DNA of 64,000 nucleotides from Sutcliffiella horikoshii (GCF_019931755.1 NZ_CP082921.1:1-64000); one strand, 5' to 3'. Shown: positions 32,129 to 41,883, counted from the first letter of the stretch. The notes: a model not told the origin generated them from the letters alone. A program made the numbers and translations.

Positions 32129-32347
32129 ATGTTAGGACCTGGAAGCTGGGTATTAGTGGGAGCAGCTGCTCTTATTATCTTCGGACCGAAAAAACTTCCC
32201 GAATTAGGTAAAGCTGTTGGAACAACGCTTAGAGAATTTAAGAAGTCAACACAAGGCCTCATGGATGAGGATGAAAAAAACCTCAACGCGATACCGACTC
32301 ATAAAAGTACTGACACTCATAGAAAACAAAGGAGCCACCTGTCTTAA
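32129..32347 (+). CDS. tatA: TatA-family twin-arginine translocase subunit
   Basis: 72 residues: a short N-terminus, membrane helix [20 protein letters not shown] with the [10 protein letters not shown] hinge, amphipathic helix '[15 protein letters not shown]', then an acidic tail. No TatC nearby, so it must use a chromosomal one. Its placement after a Tat substrate (the oxidase) parallels the dedicated tatA-substrate pairs known in Bacillus (PhoD, EfeB). Confidence 0.9.
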   Translation: MLGPGSWVLVGAAALIIFGPKKLPELGKAVGTTLREFKKSTQGLMDEDEKNLNAIPTHKSTDTHRKQRSHLS

Positions 32348-32362
32348 TCAAGGTGGCTCCTC
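32329..32362 (+). terminator. Terminator of the oxidase operon
   Basis: AGGAGCCACCT / AGGTGGCTCCT with a 10-base loop overlapping the tatA stop, followed by a T-rich tract. Confidence 0.88.
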
Positions 32363-32466
32363 TAGTTTTTGTACCTTGGTAAATTTTATTTAGATATACT
32401 TTCTATGCACGTTCTTACCGTCATAAGTAAAAGTACGTTCTTCTTCTCAATAACCGACTCCATATA

Positions 32467-32505
32467 GGGGTACCACCAACAGTTTGACATAAAACCCACG
32501 CTAAG
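32467..32505. mobile_element. Terminal inverted repeat of a Tn3-family transposon
   Basis: Begins GGGGTACCACCAACAG and ends ACCCACGCTAAG, about 39 bases. This is the layout of Tn3/Tn4430-type ends (GGGGTACCGCCAGC...CACGCTAAG). The GGGG outer end faces left, so the element extends to the right, over cadD-cadA-cadC and the broken resolvase and transposase genes. I found no matching right end before 39850, in keeping with truncation of the transposase. Confidence 0.78.
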
Positions 32506-32985
32506 CAAATTTCGACATAAAATAAGCCGATGATTCCCTACGCTAAGGAATCATCGGCTTATTAAACTATTCTAGTCGTTTTATTATCTGTATAAATCCA
32601 GACATATTTCCATTTGGTTATTCATGATAATCAATCCAAACATGCTGGTACTTGCCAATTTTAGGGTTCCTTTGTGGTAACTCCTCAGTTTTTTTTATTG
32701 AAATGGTAGTTAGCCCCTGTGTTGCAAGTTAATATAATAGGGCTTCATAAGCTGCACTCTGTATTAGTGACAGGATATGACCAATGCTATATTTACTTTA
32801 ATGTCCCACTAGCAAACACAAAGAATAAAAAGGCCAAAAATAGCAGACTTTGAAGCTGGTGCAACTGGGTAGACAAGCAATTACTTTTATCCAATAGTTA
32901 GTTGGTTAAGGCGGGTTCCATTATTTGTAAATAAGAAAACCAAAAGTCCCAACTGTTAACTAGAGCGACTTTTGAAGATTATTTT
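32506..32985. other. Gene-poor segment inside the Tn3 remnant
   Basis: Contains a strong hairpin AATAAGCCGATGATTCC and its complement (32521-32537, 32547-32563). On the - strand an open stretch without a start (32618-32731) ends '...NPKIGKYQHVWIDYHE' and stop; it looks like the tail of a lost gene that I do not recognise. Otherwise no gene seen. Confidence 0.5.
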
Positions 32986-33654
32986 TTAATAATTTATTAA
33001 ACTCAAAAGGGCACTGAAAGTTTCGTTCTCCACCATGATATAGATTCCTAAACCAATAAAGACAATGGGTATAATCCACCTACCGTAATTCTCTAAGGTT
33101 TCAGAGACATGTTTAAAAGCTGTCAAACGATATCCAATAAAACACCAAATTGCAACCATAATAAAGAAAGTAATAACCGTTACTGCTAGTTGGTTCATGG
33201 TTAAAGTAGAGAAGAAAGGAACATATATTCCAATGTTATCTCCGCCATTAGCAAATGTTATAAATGCTACACTTAAAAAGACACTATTATACTTTCCAGA
33301 ATTTAAACTTGAAAGAATTGCATTTTCATCCTCATCTTCTCCCTTTATAAACAACATAATCCCTAAATAGATTGGAATTAGTCCAAGTAATCCTACCCAT
33401 TTCTCTGGAATTAACATAACTCCAAAAGTTCCTAAGAGACTAACTACTACTAACAAGGTAAAACCTAGATATTGTCCAATAATTATATCCTTAGGGGATA
33501 TATGCTTATTCTCTATCTGGTTACCTTTTAAACCTTCACTCGTTTTCACCTGTGCTTTTGCCTGTGAAAATAGCAGCATCAAAACAAAAATATCATCAAT
33601 ATTGGTAACTATAAATGCCCCTATTGCAGAAATAACGGTCAAAATTAAAGTCAA
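32986..33654 (-). CDS. cadD: CadD-family cadmium resistance transporter
   Basis: 222 residues, about six membrane helices: 'VISAIGAFIVTNIDDIFVLM' at the N-terminus and FANGGDNIGIYVPFF in the middle are hallmarks of the CadD family. Confers Cd efflux on staphylococcal plasmids. TTG start at 33654 with only a weak site; the second TTG (codon 5) is an alternative. Not obviously coupled to cadCA but inside the same transposon. Confidence 0.88.
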   Translation of the reverse strand: MTLILTVISAIGAFIVTNIDDIFVLMLLFSQAKAQVKTSEGLKGNQIENKHISPKDIIIGQYLGFTLLVVVSLLGTFGVMLIPEKWVGLLGLIPIYLGIMLFIKGEDEDENAILSSLNSGKYNSVFLSVAFITFANGGDNIGIYVPFFSTLTMNQLAVTVITFFIMVAIWCFIGYRLTAFKHVSETLENYGRWIIPIVFIGLGIYIMVENETFSALLSLINY

Positions 33655-33770
33655 TTACATCAACTCTCTAACTAATTTTTTATTATATTTAGAAGTTATA
33701 CTATTAATGAGACCATTTTAGAAAAGGAATTTCCATCTGTCTGGAAGAGCCCTTTTTAGCACTTTTCCCT

Positions 33771-35948
33771 TTATTCTTTCACTCTCATTAGTCGCAAACC
33801 ATTTAGTGCTACTAGAAGGGTTGCGCCCATATCGGAAAGAATGGCAATCCAGAGCGTTAACCAACCTGGGATAACCAATAGTAAGGCAATAAATTTAATA
33901 GCAATTGCAAAAGTAATGTTAGCTTTGATTATATTAAGAGTTTTCCGGCTAAGTTTTACAGTGAATGGAAGTTTTCTTAAATCGTCTCCCATTAGAGCGA
34001 CGTCTGCAGTTTCTAAGGCTGTGTCTGTACCAGCTCCACCCATTGCAATACCAACTGTTGAGGCCGCCAATGCAGGTGCATCATTGACCCCATCTCCTAC
34101 CATTGCTACGTTGCCATACTCGGATCTCAACTGTTTAATAAAGTCTAATTTGTCCTGTGGCATTAATTCTGCCTCTATATCAGATACTCCAACCTGCCCT
34201 CCGATAGCATTCGCAGTACCTTTGTTATCACCAGTAAGCATAATTGTTTTTTTGATTCCAAGTTGATGTAACTTTTGAATAATTTCCTTACTTGACTCAC
34301 GAACTTCATCAGCAACTGCAATAACTGCAAGTATTTCTTTTTCGGTTCCAATAATCATGGCTGTCTTACCTTGATTTTGAAGAGTAGTAACATTTTGCTC
34401 TAAGTCTTTATCGAAATCATTAGTCAATAATTCCTTAAAGAGTTTCGGGCTACCGATATAATAAGTCGTCCCGTTTACGATACCCTTTATACCCTTTCCT
34501 GTGATAGAAGAGAAATCCTCTACCTGTACGTCAGAATTAGTAATGTTTTCTTCTTCTGCTTTTTTCATGATGGCTGAAGCAAGAGGATGCTGAGAACGAT
34601 ACTCCAATGCAGTAATAATGGATAGTAATTCTTTTTCATTTATCTGTTTGTTTAACACATTATAATCAGTTACAGCTGGGACCCCTTTTGTTAATGTTCC
34701 TGTTTTATCGAATGCAATAGCCTTTAAAGCGCCCATTTCTTCTAAATACACTCCGCCTTTTACAAGGACCCCTTTTTTCGCAGCATTTCCAATCGCTGAA
34801 ACAATAGAAATAGGAGTCGATATGACCAAAGCACAAGGACAACCAACAACAAGAACAGCTAATCCTTGATAAACCCATGTTTCCCAACTGCCATCAAAGA
34901 ATAATGGAGGGACTATAGCAACTAATGCTGCAATGATCATAATGATCGGTGTGTAATATTTTGCGAATTTATCAACAAATGCTTGCGAAGGAGCACGTTC
35001 CCCTTGTGCTTCCTCTACAAGATGAATAATTTTAGAAATTGTTGTATCTTCTACAAGTTTCGTTATTTTTACTTCAAGTAATCCTTCTTCATTTAAGGTA
35101 CCTGCAAATACTTCATTATCAACCGTTTTCTCAACAGGGACTGATTCACCTGTAATAGCTGCTTGGTTAACGGCAGAGTACCCACTTACAACTACACCAT
35201 CCATCGCAATCTTTTGACCAGGTTTTACAATCATGATATCCCCAACAGCAATATCATCAACATGAATCATTATTTCTTGTCCATTACGTCTAACAAGTGC
35301 CTCTTTAGGAGCGATATCCATTAATGAACGAATCGATTGTCTTGCTCTATCCATAGAGAATCGCTCAAGTGCTTCACTGATTGCAAAGAGAATAACAACA
35401 ATGGCAACTTCTGCCCATTCTCCAATAATAGCACCACCTATAACAGCCACTGTCATAAGGGTTTTCATATCAAATTCAAAACGTAGTAAGTTTTGCAAAC
35501 CAACTTTAAAAAGTGATAATCCTCCGATAAACATGGATGCTAAAAACAATAAGGTAGTAACAATGTTCTCTTCTCCATTCACATACGAGGAAAGATAACC
35601 AAAGGCAATCAATAAGGAAGCATAAAGTAGAGCACTATGCTTCTTATAAAACGGCACTTTATCTTCTTTCGTATCTTCTTTTACCTCTTGTGATGCTTGG
35701 CGAGCAGATTTTTCAGGTGTCACTTTGAGATTCTCAAATGCACCTGCTTTTTCTAGTTCTTCTATCGTTGCATTACCATAAACAGCAATTTTAGATGCAC
35801 CAAAATTTACTTTTGCATCCTCAACTCCAGATAGCTGTTTTACATTTTTTTCGAATTTACCCGCGCAGTTTGCGCAAGTAAAACCTTGTACACGATAGTC
35901 CTTCTTTTCTTGTTCAGATGTTATTGCCTTTTGATCAGACATTGACAT
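33771..35948 (-). CDS. cadA: Cd/Zn/Pb-exporting P1B-type ATPase CadA, copy 2
   Basis: 725 residues, one HMA domain ([12 protein letters not shown], about 18-29), ATPase core with CPC ([11 protein letters not shown], about 371), DKTGT (about 412), QHPLASA and GDGVNDAP. This is the length and layout of the staphylococcal pI258 CadA. It differs from copy 1 in lacking the Cys-rich tail and second HMA domain, so the two were acquired separately. The start overlaps the end of cadC by 14 bases (ATG 35942 is an alternative). Confidence 0.95.
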   Translation of the reverse strand: MSMSDQKAITSEQEKKDYRVQGFTCANCAGKFEKNVKQLSGVEDAKVNFGASKIAVYGNATIEELEKAGAFENLKVTPEKSARQASQEVKEDTKEDKVPFYKKHSALLYASLLIAFGYLSSYVNGEENIVTTLLFLASMFIGGLSLFKVGLQNLLRFEFDMKTLMTVAVIGGAIIGEWAEVAIVVILFAISEALERFSMDRARQSIRSLMDIAPKEALVRRNGQEIMIHVDDIAVGDIMIVKPGQKIAMDGVVVSGYSAVNQAAITGESVPVEKTVDNEVFAGTLNEEGLLEVKITKLVEDTTISKIIHLVEEAQGERAPSQAFVDKFAKYYTPIIMIIAALVAIVPPLFFDGSWETWVYQGLAVLVVGCPCALVISTPISIVSAIGNAAKKGVLVKGGVYLEEMGALKAIAFDKTGTLTKGVPAVTDYNVLNKQINEKELLSIITALEYRSQHPLASAIMKKAEEENITNSDVQVEDFSSITGKGIKGIVNGTTYYIGSPKLFKELLTNDFDKDLEQNVTTLQNQGKTAMIIGTEKEILAVIAVADEVRESSKEIIQKLHQLGIKKTIMLTGDNKGTANAIGGQVGVSDIEAELMPQDKLDFIKQLRSEYGNVAMVGDGVNDAPALAASTVGIAMGGAGTDTALETADVALMGDDLRKLPFTVKLSRKTLNIIKANITFAIAIKFIALLLVIPGWLTLWIAILSDMGATLLVALNGLRLMRVKE

Positions 35949-36303
35949 TCACTTCTTTCTTATGTTCTAGTACAATCGTCATTATTTGTCTAATATGTTC
36001 ATCGTCTAACGAATAAAACGCTAGTTTTCCTTCTTTTCTATATCTTACAATCCCCTGCTTATGTAGGGTCCTTAAATGATGAGAAGCATTTGCCACCGTA
36101 ATACCAATAATATTTGCTATATCACACACACATAACTCTTCGTCTTGACACAAAGCATAGGTAATCTTTGCCCTATTTTCATCCGCAATTGCTTTTAACA
36201 TTTGGGCAACACTAACAATATCGATTGTTTTTAAATCACCTTGTATTCGATTGACCTTTTCCTCGTCATAACAAAAAATTTCACAAGTATCTTTCTTATT
36301 CAC
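35935..36303 (-). CDS. cadC: ArsR-family repressor CadC, copy 2
   Basis: 122 residues from GTG 36303 (site GGGGTGATAAT). [34 protein letters not shown] and a C-terminal [18 protein letters not shown] are all as in pI258 CadC. Controls the operator at 36319. Confidence 0.95.
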   Translation of the reverse strand: MNKKDTCEIFCYDEEKVNRIQGDLKTIDIVSVAQMLKAIADENRAKITYALCQDEELCVCDIANIIGITVANASHHLRTLHKQGIVRYRKEGKLAFYSLDDEHIRQIMTIVLEHKKEVNVNV

Positions 36304-36318
36304 ATTATCACCCCATTA

Positions 36319-36386
36319 ATATTCAAGTGTTCACTTGAATATAGTATATACCTTTCCTTGGTTAATATTCAAGTGAATATTTGAAT
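36319..36386. promoter_or_regulatory. cad operator, copy 2
   Basis: ATATTCAAGTG-TT-CACTTGAATAT, a perfect 11-base inverted repeat (36319-36342), is the classical cad operator. A weaker second site ATTCAAGTGAATATTTGAAT lies at 36367-36386. The TTCAA/TTGAA core is shared with the copy 1 operators (TTCAAA/TTTGAA), so cross-talk between the two CadC proteins is possible. Confidence 0.8.
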
Positions 36387-36574
36387 GAAAAACATAAAAT
36401 GATTTTTTATAGTAGTAATTCCCATTAACGAACGTTTTAGGGATTAATTTTTACTCCTCCATAATTCAGTAGTTTTTATGTTTTTCATTCCCTAAAAGCT
36501 TCCCTTTAACATCTTTCCCTAAATTGACTCCGAATCCGAATTAGGGAATAATTATTTTGAAGGAGTGAATTAAA
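36387..36574. other. Probable res (resolution) region of the Tn3 remnant
   Basis: Between cadC and the resolvase remnant; holds inverted motifs TTCCCTAA (36488-36495) and TTAGGGAA (36540-36548) plus further TTAGGG/CCCTAA copies (near 36439 and 36519). Tn3-family resolvases act on such arrays next to their gene. Assignment rests on position. Confidence 0.45.
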
Positions 36575-37158
36575 ATGGGGAAAATCTTTGGATATGCTCG
36601 TGTTTCTACTCAAAATCAAATTTTAGATCTTCAAATTGATGCTTTAGAAAAAGCAGGAGCAGCTGTTATTTACAAAGAGAAAATAACTGGAACAAGAAAC
36701 AGAATTATAACGACTTCTAAAGGCTATAAGTAAAGTTGATTCTGTGGTCGTTTATAAGTTGGATTGTATCTCAAGGTCTACAAAACATCTAATTGAATTG
36801 GTTGAAACCTTTGAAGAAAAAAAGGTCATTTTCCATACAGGATAATATTGATACTTCAACAGCTATGGGACGTTTTTTCTTCCGAACAATGGCGAGTAAT
36901 GCTGAACTTGAACGAGATATTATCAGTGAGCGTACAAAATCAGGATTACAATCTGCAAGAATGAGAGGCCGAAATGGGGGGAGACCTTCCAAAGACTCCA
37001 AGTTGGTGGAACGTGCTTTAAAACTACATTCATCTAAACAATTTAGCATCAAAGGAATTACGGATATTACGGGTGTTAGTAAATCAGTGTTGTATCGCGA
37101 GCTTTGGAAAAAAATTAAACCTTCTGGTTGGATTAGGGGGCTTTTCCTGTGTATCTAA
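36575..37158 (+). pseudogene. Broken serine resolvase (Tn3-type tnpR)
   Basis: Starts MGKIFGYARVSTQNQILDLQ with the catalytic Ser in ARVST, then stops after 52 codons. Homology continues in other frames: SKVDSVVVYKLDCISRSTKH, ELVETFEEKKV, then SIQDNIDTSTAMGRFFFRTM to the HTH end 'GITDITGVSKSVLYRELWKK'. At least two frameshifts and a small deletion near codon 44; LDCISR replaces the usual LDRISR. Inactive. Confidence 0.85.
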
Positions 37159-37698
37159 GAGCGAGAGAACTACTTACACTTGATCAAAGAAGGATTTTTT
37201 GATAATCCCGTCTACTTTATGGGAATTAGCGTATTACTATACCCTTACTCAAGATGATATTGAGGTAATAAGACGTAGAAGAAGAGATCATAATCGATTG
37301 GGATTCGATATTCAAATTTGTCTTTTTCGTTACCCTGGTTGGTCTCTCTCAGATATCAAGAATGTTCCTGATAAGGTGATATACTATGTTGCTAATCAGT
37401 TACAAGTAGATGCAAGTGAATTTAAGCGATATTCTGAACGAGAGCAAACAAAACATGAACATATGGAGGAAATACGAAAGTATTATGGTTTTTCTAATTT
37501 TTCAGCAAGTCATATCGGATTATTTCACAGGCATTACTCCCCCATGCAATTGAAAATTCAAATGCCCTGTTCCTAATAAGGATGACTTTAGAAGAAATGC
37601 GAAAGCGAAAAATCATTCTGCCTGCTATGACAATGATTGAAAGATTAGTATTGATTAGTATGGGATACAAGGCGACGGGCAAAGGAGAAAATATATAA
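37149..37698 (+). pseudogene. Truncated Tn3-family transposase (5' part of tnpA)
   Basis: From GTG 37149: YLRARELLTLDQRRIF, stop, then shifted IIPSTLWELAYYYTLTQDDI ... 'VIRRRRRDHNRLGFDIQICL' ... 'GFSNFSASH', another shift, and 'MTLEEMRKRKIILPAMTMIE' to GYKATGKGE. This is only the first ~180 residues of a ~990-residue Tn3 transposase (DUF4158 region). Frameshifted and cut; the right part of the transposon is missing. Confidence 0.85.
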
Positions 37699-37704
37699 TT
37701 CACT

Positions 37705-37747
37705 CTTTAAGGGGTAGTGACAGCTTCGCTGGTACTACCCCTTAAGG
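37705..37747. terminator. Strong hairpin at the end of the transposase remnant
   Basis: TTAAGGGGTAGT (37708-37718) / ACTACCCCTTAA (37734-37745) with inner CAGC/GCTG. No T-run on either side. It may end the leftward remnant gene or be a recombination scar at the point of transposase truncation. Confidence 0.55.
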
Positions 37748-38110
37748 AAAGTTCCCGATTTTCCCCTTTTTTAATAGTACAGGGATGGACCATTTCCATT
37801 TAATAACGCCTAAAGGAAATAATCCAATGAGTATGATTGCCGGACCGATAAAAATTCGAATCCAAGGAAAGAAATTGGTTAAGGTAGCTTCGATTTCTTT
37901 ACCGAAAACCCATATTATTATCCCCACTATGGAAAAAGCTAAAACTTTCCCCATAGTAAAAAGCTAAACATCCCCCCATGCTATTTTTTTGTAAAGATTT
38001 ATTACCATACAACATAAGCGCGCCTAAATTCCCTGTGATTTGACAAGGTACCAGAGAACCTACCACACCTAATATCAATGCAAATAGTATTGGAATCCTT
38101 CAAAAGGCAT
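37742..38110 (-). pseudogene. Broken CcdA/DsbD-like membrane protein
   Basis: The last part is an open frame, MGKVLAFSIVGIIIWVFGKE ... FIGPAIILIGLFPLGVIKWK (37742-37954). Upstream, in another frame, GVVGSLVPCQITGNLGALML has the Pro-Cys of CcdA/DsbD-type membrane thiol transporters. The junction near 37955-37985 and the 5' end are out of frame. A decayed relative of the ccdA gene that follows upstream at 38278. Confidence 0.65.
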
Positions 38111-38277
38111 CGCCATATTAAAGAAATGCTGCAGAAAAAAATTACTGAATTTATTAAATATCTCATACATATGAATTATCCTCCTACTTCTCTAATCATA
38201 GTTAAAATAATTCATAAAACATTGTATATACTTGATAAATTTATGACATATTACTTGGTAAACTTATTGATCAACAT

Positions 38278-38985
38278 TTAAAATCCAGTGAACCCTCCAA
38301 ACCAACTAACTAATACAGCAATAATTTTGGTCATTAAATTAAAGTACAATAAGACTCCCATCAAAATCATTATTGAACCTCCCACTTTCATAAATAATGC
38401 ACTATGCTTTTTAATAAAAGTCATTTTATTAATAAATAAGGTCATTAAAAGAAAAGGAATGGAAAATCCTAATACATAAAAAAACATGTAAATAAATCCT
38501 TTCCCTGGATCTGTTACACCTAAGGCGATGACACCAGCAAGGATTGGACCTGAACAAGGCGTCCAACCAGCAGCAAAACCAATGCCAATCAAAACTGTAC
38601 CTAAATAACCTGTAGGTCTCTTTTGAAATTTAACTTTTTTATCAGAAAGTAGGAAGTTGAAATTTAGAAGCCCTGTAAGGACTAAACCAAAGAACACCAT
38701 GACGATAGCGCCAAGTTGCCGTAATAAATTTTGATTACCTATAAAAAAAGTACCAATAAATGACGTGGAGAGCCCTAAAGCTAAAAAGATAATTGAAAAT
38801 CCTACTAAAAATAAAATGGTATGAACAAAAGCTTTCCCACGTAGAATACCTTTTTCATTTTTTAAATCATTTACAGACACTCCAGTAATATAGGAAAGAA
38901 AAGCAGGATATAAAGGAAGCGCACATGGTGAAATAAATGATAAGAAACCTGCACCAAATGCTAGAAATAAGTTTAGATGCTCCAT
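38278..38985 (-). CDS. ccdA: CcdA-family cytochrome c biogenesis/thiol transporter
   Basis: 235 residues from ATG 38985 (AGGAGG, 9 bases). Six membrane helices, each half with a Pro-Cys motif: FISPCALPLYP (about 18-28) and GWTPCSGPILA. Moves reducing power across the membrane to extracellular thioredoxin-like proteins. The ResA-like gene lies upstream in the same direction, about 330 bases away across a terminator, giving a reductant-shuttle pair. Confidence 0.92.
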   Translation of the reverse strand: MEHLNLFLAFGAGFLSFISPCALPLYPAFLSYITGVSVNDLKNEKGILRGKAFVHTILFLVGFSIIFLALGLSTSFIGTFFIGNQNLLRQLGAIVMVFFGLVLTGLLNFNFLLSDKKVKFQKRPTGYLGTVLIGIGFAAGWTPCSGPILAGVIALGVTDPGKGFIYMFFYVLGFSIPFLLMTLFINKMTFIKKHSALFMKVGGSIMILMGVLLYFNLMTKIIAVLVSWFGGFTGF

Positions 38986-39137
38986 TAAAAAAGACCTCCT
39001 GAAGTTGTTTATAAAGTTCAAGTATCTACTATCATAATTTCTAAGACAATCTAACAGTATTTAGAAGAAAGTAAGGATAACGTATTTTTAGAACTTGTTT
39101 AGGCTTTAGATTAATTAAGCTAACTTTTTTAATTTTA

Positions 39138-39184
39138 CAAATAAAAAAGTCGTTCCTAAACTTAAAAGGAAATCGACTTTTGTT
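39138..39184 (-). terminator. Terminator of the ResA-like gene
   Basis: On the - strand AAAAGTCGATTTCCT / AGGAACGACTTTTTT with one unpaired base, ending in T6. A second inverted repeat GATATCCC/GGGATATC (39226-39233, 39262-39269) lies just upstream; its role is unclear. Confidence 0.7.
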
Positions 39185-39317
39185 TATAAATCGCTTAACA
39201 TACAAATTTTTATAAAAATAGTAGCGATATCCCGTTCTTATTCCGAAACTATTTCAACCGTGGGATATCTTAATAATGGCGATAAACAAATTTAGTCTCA
39301 AACAGTTATTGAACTTC

Positions 39318-39848
39318 TTAAGGGTTTGGCTTAATCATTTCCATGAATTCTTTCACTCTTGCCTCTGTTAATTCTCCTGAATGCTTTTTTACTACAATGC
39401 CATTTTGGTCAAGTAATATTGTGGTAGGTAATGGAAGAACTCCATAAGCCTGTCTTACTTGATCATTTCTATCCATGGGAATAGGAAATGTCATTCCATG
39501 GCGATCTCGAAATTTTTCAACTGCCAGATCTGTTTCCTGTATATTTACTGCAAGGATTTCTACACCTTGCTCTTTGTATACTTGATACTGTTTCTCCATG
39601 TAAGGCATCTCACGCTCACAAGGCTTACACCAAGTTCCCCAGAAGTTTAAAAACACCCCTTGCCCTTCATAGTCAGAAAGCATTACTTGGTTGCCCTCTA
39701 AGTCTGTTAGAACAAAATTCGGTGCTTTATCTCCAACCTCTACTATTTCACCAGATTGAACAAAATTTATGTACATCGTATATCCTACTGCAATCACCAT
39801 TACGGCTAAGATAACCGAACGCATAATCAGTCTTTGCTTTTTATTCAA
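39318..39848 (-). CDS. resA: ResA-like membrane-anchored thioredoxin
   Basis: 176 residues; TTG start with AGGAGAGAG. One N-terminal membrane anchor (about 12-30), then a thioredoxin fold with 'FLNFWGTWCKPCEREMPYME' (CKPC about 73-76) and cis-Pro loop PLPTTILLD. Matches ResA, which reduces apocytochrome c outside the membrane and takes electrons from CcdA. In this island it may also keep exported metal-protein cysteines reduced, opposing BdbCD. Confidence 0.88.
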   Translation of the reverse strand: MNKKQRLIMRSVILAVMVIAVGYTMYINFVQSGEIVEVGDKAPNFVLTDLEGNQVMLSDYEGQGVFLNFWGTWCKPCEREMPYMEKQYQVYKEQGVEILAVNIQETDLAVEKFRDRHGMTFPIPMDRNDQVRQAYGVLPLPTTILLDQNGIVVKKHSGELTEARVKEFMEMIKPNP

Positions 39849-40931
39849 TTACATCTCTCTCCTATGGTTGATATTTTAGTATTGAGGCAATTATAGCATT
39901 CACTGTATGCCAATCTGAGATAAAAGTGTGAAGGTTTTATGAAAGTGAATCTTCCTAGTAGAGGATATTGCCCACCTTTATAAAGGAATGAGCATAAACG
40001 GGGAGAAGAATAAATAACTCTTTACTGAAATGATCGATAAATTGCTAATGATTTTCTGTGTAAATCAAATTAAAAGTATATAGCTGATTTTTCCATTAAA
40101 CTAGAAACCCAGCTTTTATTTTTTAGATTAATTATAAAAAAGTGTTTATTGAAATTGACTTATACCACCAGTTCAGAATCAATTATTGTAGTTGATTAAA
40201 TATTTTTATTAGGCTCTGACTTTGTATTTTATACGTTAGTTAATGGGATGCGGTTAAGATTTACACTGACCATTATCTAAAAATCCTCTACATCTATATT
40301 TTTTCCAATTTACAATTAGCTCGTATTTCATTCTTTAGATTGATATTCAAGTTGCTTTTCTACTTTATACCACAATCTGGCCCTTTAACGGAACAACTAA
40401 TTATCACTCAACAGTTCCTTAATCAATCTTTCAATTCATATGTTCTTTTCCTTTTCACTATAAAAACACCCCTTTAGATAATCTAAAGGGGTAAAACGGT
40501 ACAACTTTTTTATAAACGATATAACTTTATTCAAAACGGTACATCTTTTTTATAAACGGTACGACTTTATTTCAATTCCACAATTAGTTCGGATTTTTTC
40601 TATTAAGGCTTATTGAACATTATAGTTATGTCCCAGCTAAACTATAAACAGGTTAGAACTAATATCGTAGCTATAACTCAAAGAATAGGGAATTCCTTAT
40701 GATACAGATTTATTACCACTACTACTACTAGAACTCGGTGTTGATTTTTCTAATTCATCCCCTGTATATAATAATGTATGTTTAGCTTTAAGCATGTTAT
40801 TAGCCCATTATCTATGATTATCATCAAATATTATTGTTTTTAATTCATTTGTCTTAAAATAACGTTAGGAATTCTAATATTACAAATTTCGACATTTTCC
40901 TTTATAATATTGTTTACAAGGGGATGATATT
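39849..40931. other. Long intergenic region with dispersed element copy 2
   Basis: Over 1 kb with no convincing gene. Contains the dispersed element (see 40452-40639). On the - strand a 32-codon frame (40699-40797, MLKAKHTLLYTGDELEKSTP then Ser-rich) lies close to the PlcR-like regulator, but has no good ribosome site or signal sequence; I note it without calling it. The likely regulator promoter includes TATAAT near 40901-40907. Confidence 0.55.
40452..40639 (-). repeat. Dispersed element, copy 2, with four 20-base tandem repeats
   Basis: Leftward: TAGCTGGGACATAAC, then AAAAAATCCGAACTAA and ATTGAAATAAAGT (shared with the 18775 copy), then four tandem units of exactly 20 bases at 40494-40573 (on the + strand AAACGGTACAACTTTTTTAT and variants), then hairpin ACCCCTTTAGA/TCTAAAGGGGT with T5. 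The repeats resemble those at 61675-61757, which also precede a terminator hairpin. Confidence 0.7.
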
Positions 40932-41819
40932 ATGGATCCTATATTAATAGGAAATAAAATTAAAGAACTTCGAATTAAAGTCGGATACTCTCAAGAAGAG
41001 TTAGCAGATGGTATTTGTACTCAAGCTCAAATAAGCAAGATTGAAAGAGGAGTTGGATATCCTTTCGCCAATACCCTTTTCTATATATCCAAAAAGCTAG
41101 GAGTTGATCCTAACTATTTCTTTGATATTGGAACTACCCCTAACCTAGATTATGTAAAAAAAATAAAAAAACAAATTAATTCTCTTAAGCTATCATTTAA
41201 GTATCAAGAGATATTGAAAATAATTAATAGAGAAATAACAAATCCTTTATTTAAAGAAAATAAGATTAACTTACAGTTTCTTTTATGGCATAAAGGTATA
41301 GTAGAATTTGAATATTTCAGAGATTATGAGGATGCTGTAGATACCTATGAGCAGGCTTTTCATCTAACTCCTGTAGATAAGATATGGAGTGACCAACAAA
41401 TTGAAATTGCTCTTAGTCTAGGATCTACACATAATCAAGTGAATGAAATTGATAAAGCCATACGTTTGTACAACCTAATAAGAGAGGAAATAAGGAAAAA
41501 ACCATTAGTTAAAAGCCCACGTATCTATTTACGGTATTGCTATACCCTTGCAAGGGCTTATACCCGGGTAACCCAGTACCACGAATCCATCAAGCTCTGT
41601 AAAGAAGGGATAGATTATTGCATTTCGGAGCAATCGCTAATGGTTTTTGGGGAATTCCATTATCAAATAGGCTATAATTACGAATTAATGGAGGAGTGGC
41701 CTGCAGCTTCACAGTACTATAATGAGGCAAGAACAATCTTTCGTCTCAATCGAAATACTAACTATGACAATATCTTAGAAGACAAAATCAAATTGGTTAC
41801 AGATAAAATGAAAGAGTAG
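40932..41819 (+). CDS. PlcR/NprR-type (RNPP) regulator, first copy
   Basis: 295 residues. XRE-type HTH at 7-60 ('GNKIKELRIKVGYSQEELAD', TQAQISKIERG), then degenerate TPR repeats ('LWHKGIVEFEYFRDYEDAVD', 'YCYTLARAYTRVTQYHESIK'). The layout and length match peptide-sensing RNPP regulators (PlcR). 31% or so identity to the second copy cannot be computed by eye, but HTH residues correspond closely. No signal-peptide-type peptide gene is visible next to it. Terminator after the stop at 41851-41883. Confidence 0.82.
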   Translation: MDPILIGNKIKELRIKVGYSQEELADGICTQAQISKIERGVGYPFANTLFYISKKLGVDPNYFFDIGTTPNLDYVKKIKKQINSLKLSFKYQEILKIINREITNPLFKENKINLQFLLWHKGIVEFEYFRDYEDAVDTYEQAFHLTPVDKIWSDQQIEIALSLGSTHNQVNEIDKAIRLYNLIREEIRKKPLVKSPRIYLRYCYTLARAYTRVTQYHESIKLCKEGIDYCISEQSLMVFGEFHYQIGYNYELMEEWPAASQYYNEARTIFRLNRNTNYDNILEDKIKLVTDKMKE

Positions 41820-41850
41820 GAAACAATTCCTCTCACTGCAAATTCAGTAA

Positions 41851-41883
41851 AAAAGAAGCCCCTTCACTTTGGTAGCTTCTTTT
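41851..41883 (+). terminator. Terminator of the first RNPP regulator
   Basis: AAAAGAAGC / GCTTCTTTT enclosing CC..GG, followed by a T-rich tract. Confidence 0.75.

Noticed and set aside
37705..37747. Right end of the Tn3 transposon
   Set aside because: It starts with GGGGTAG but is a self-complementary hairpin and lacks the inner CACGCTAAG part of the end at 32467.
40494..40573. Second replication origin made of 20-base iterons
   Set aside because: No initiator gene nearby, and the repeats sit inside a dispersed element with a second copy elsewhere; kept as a repeat element.
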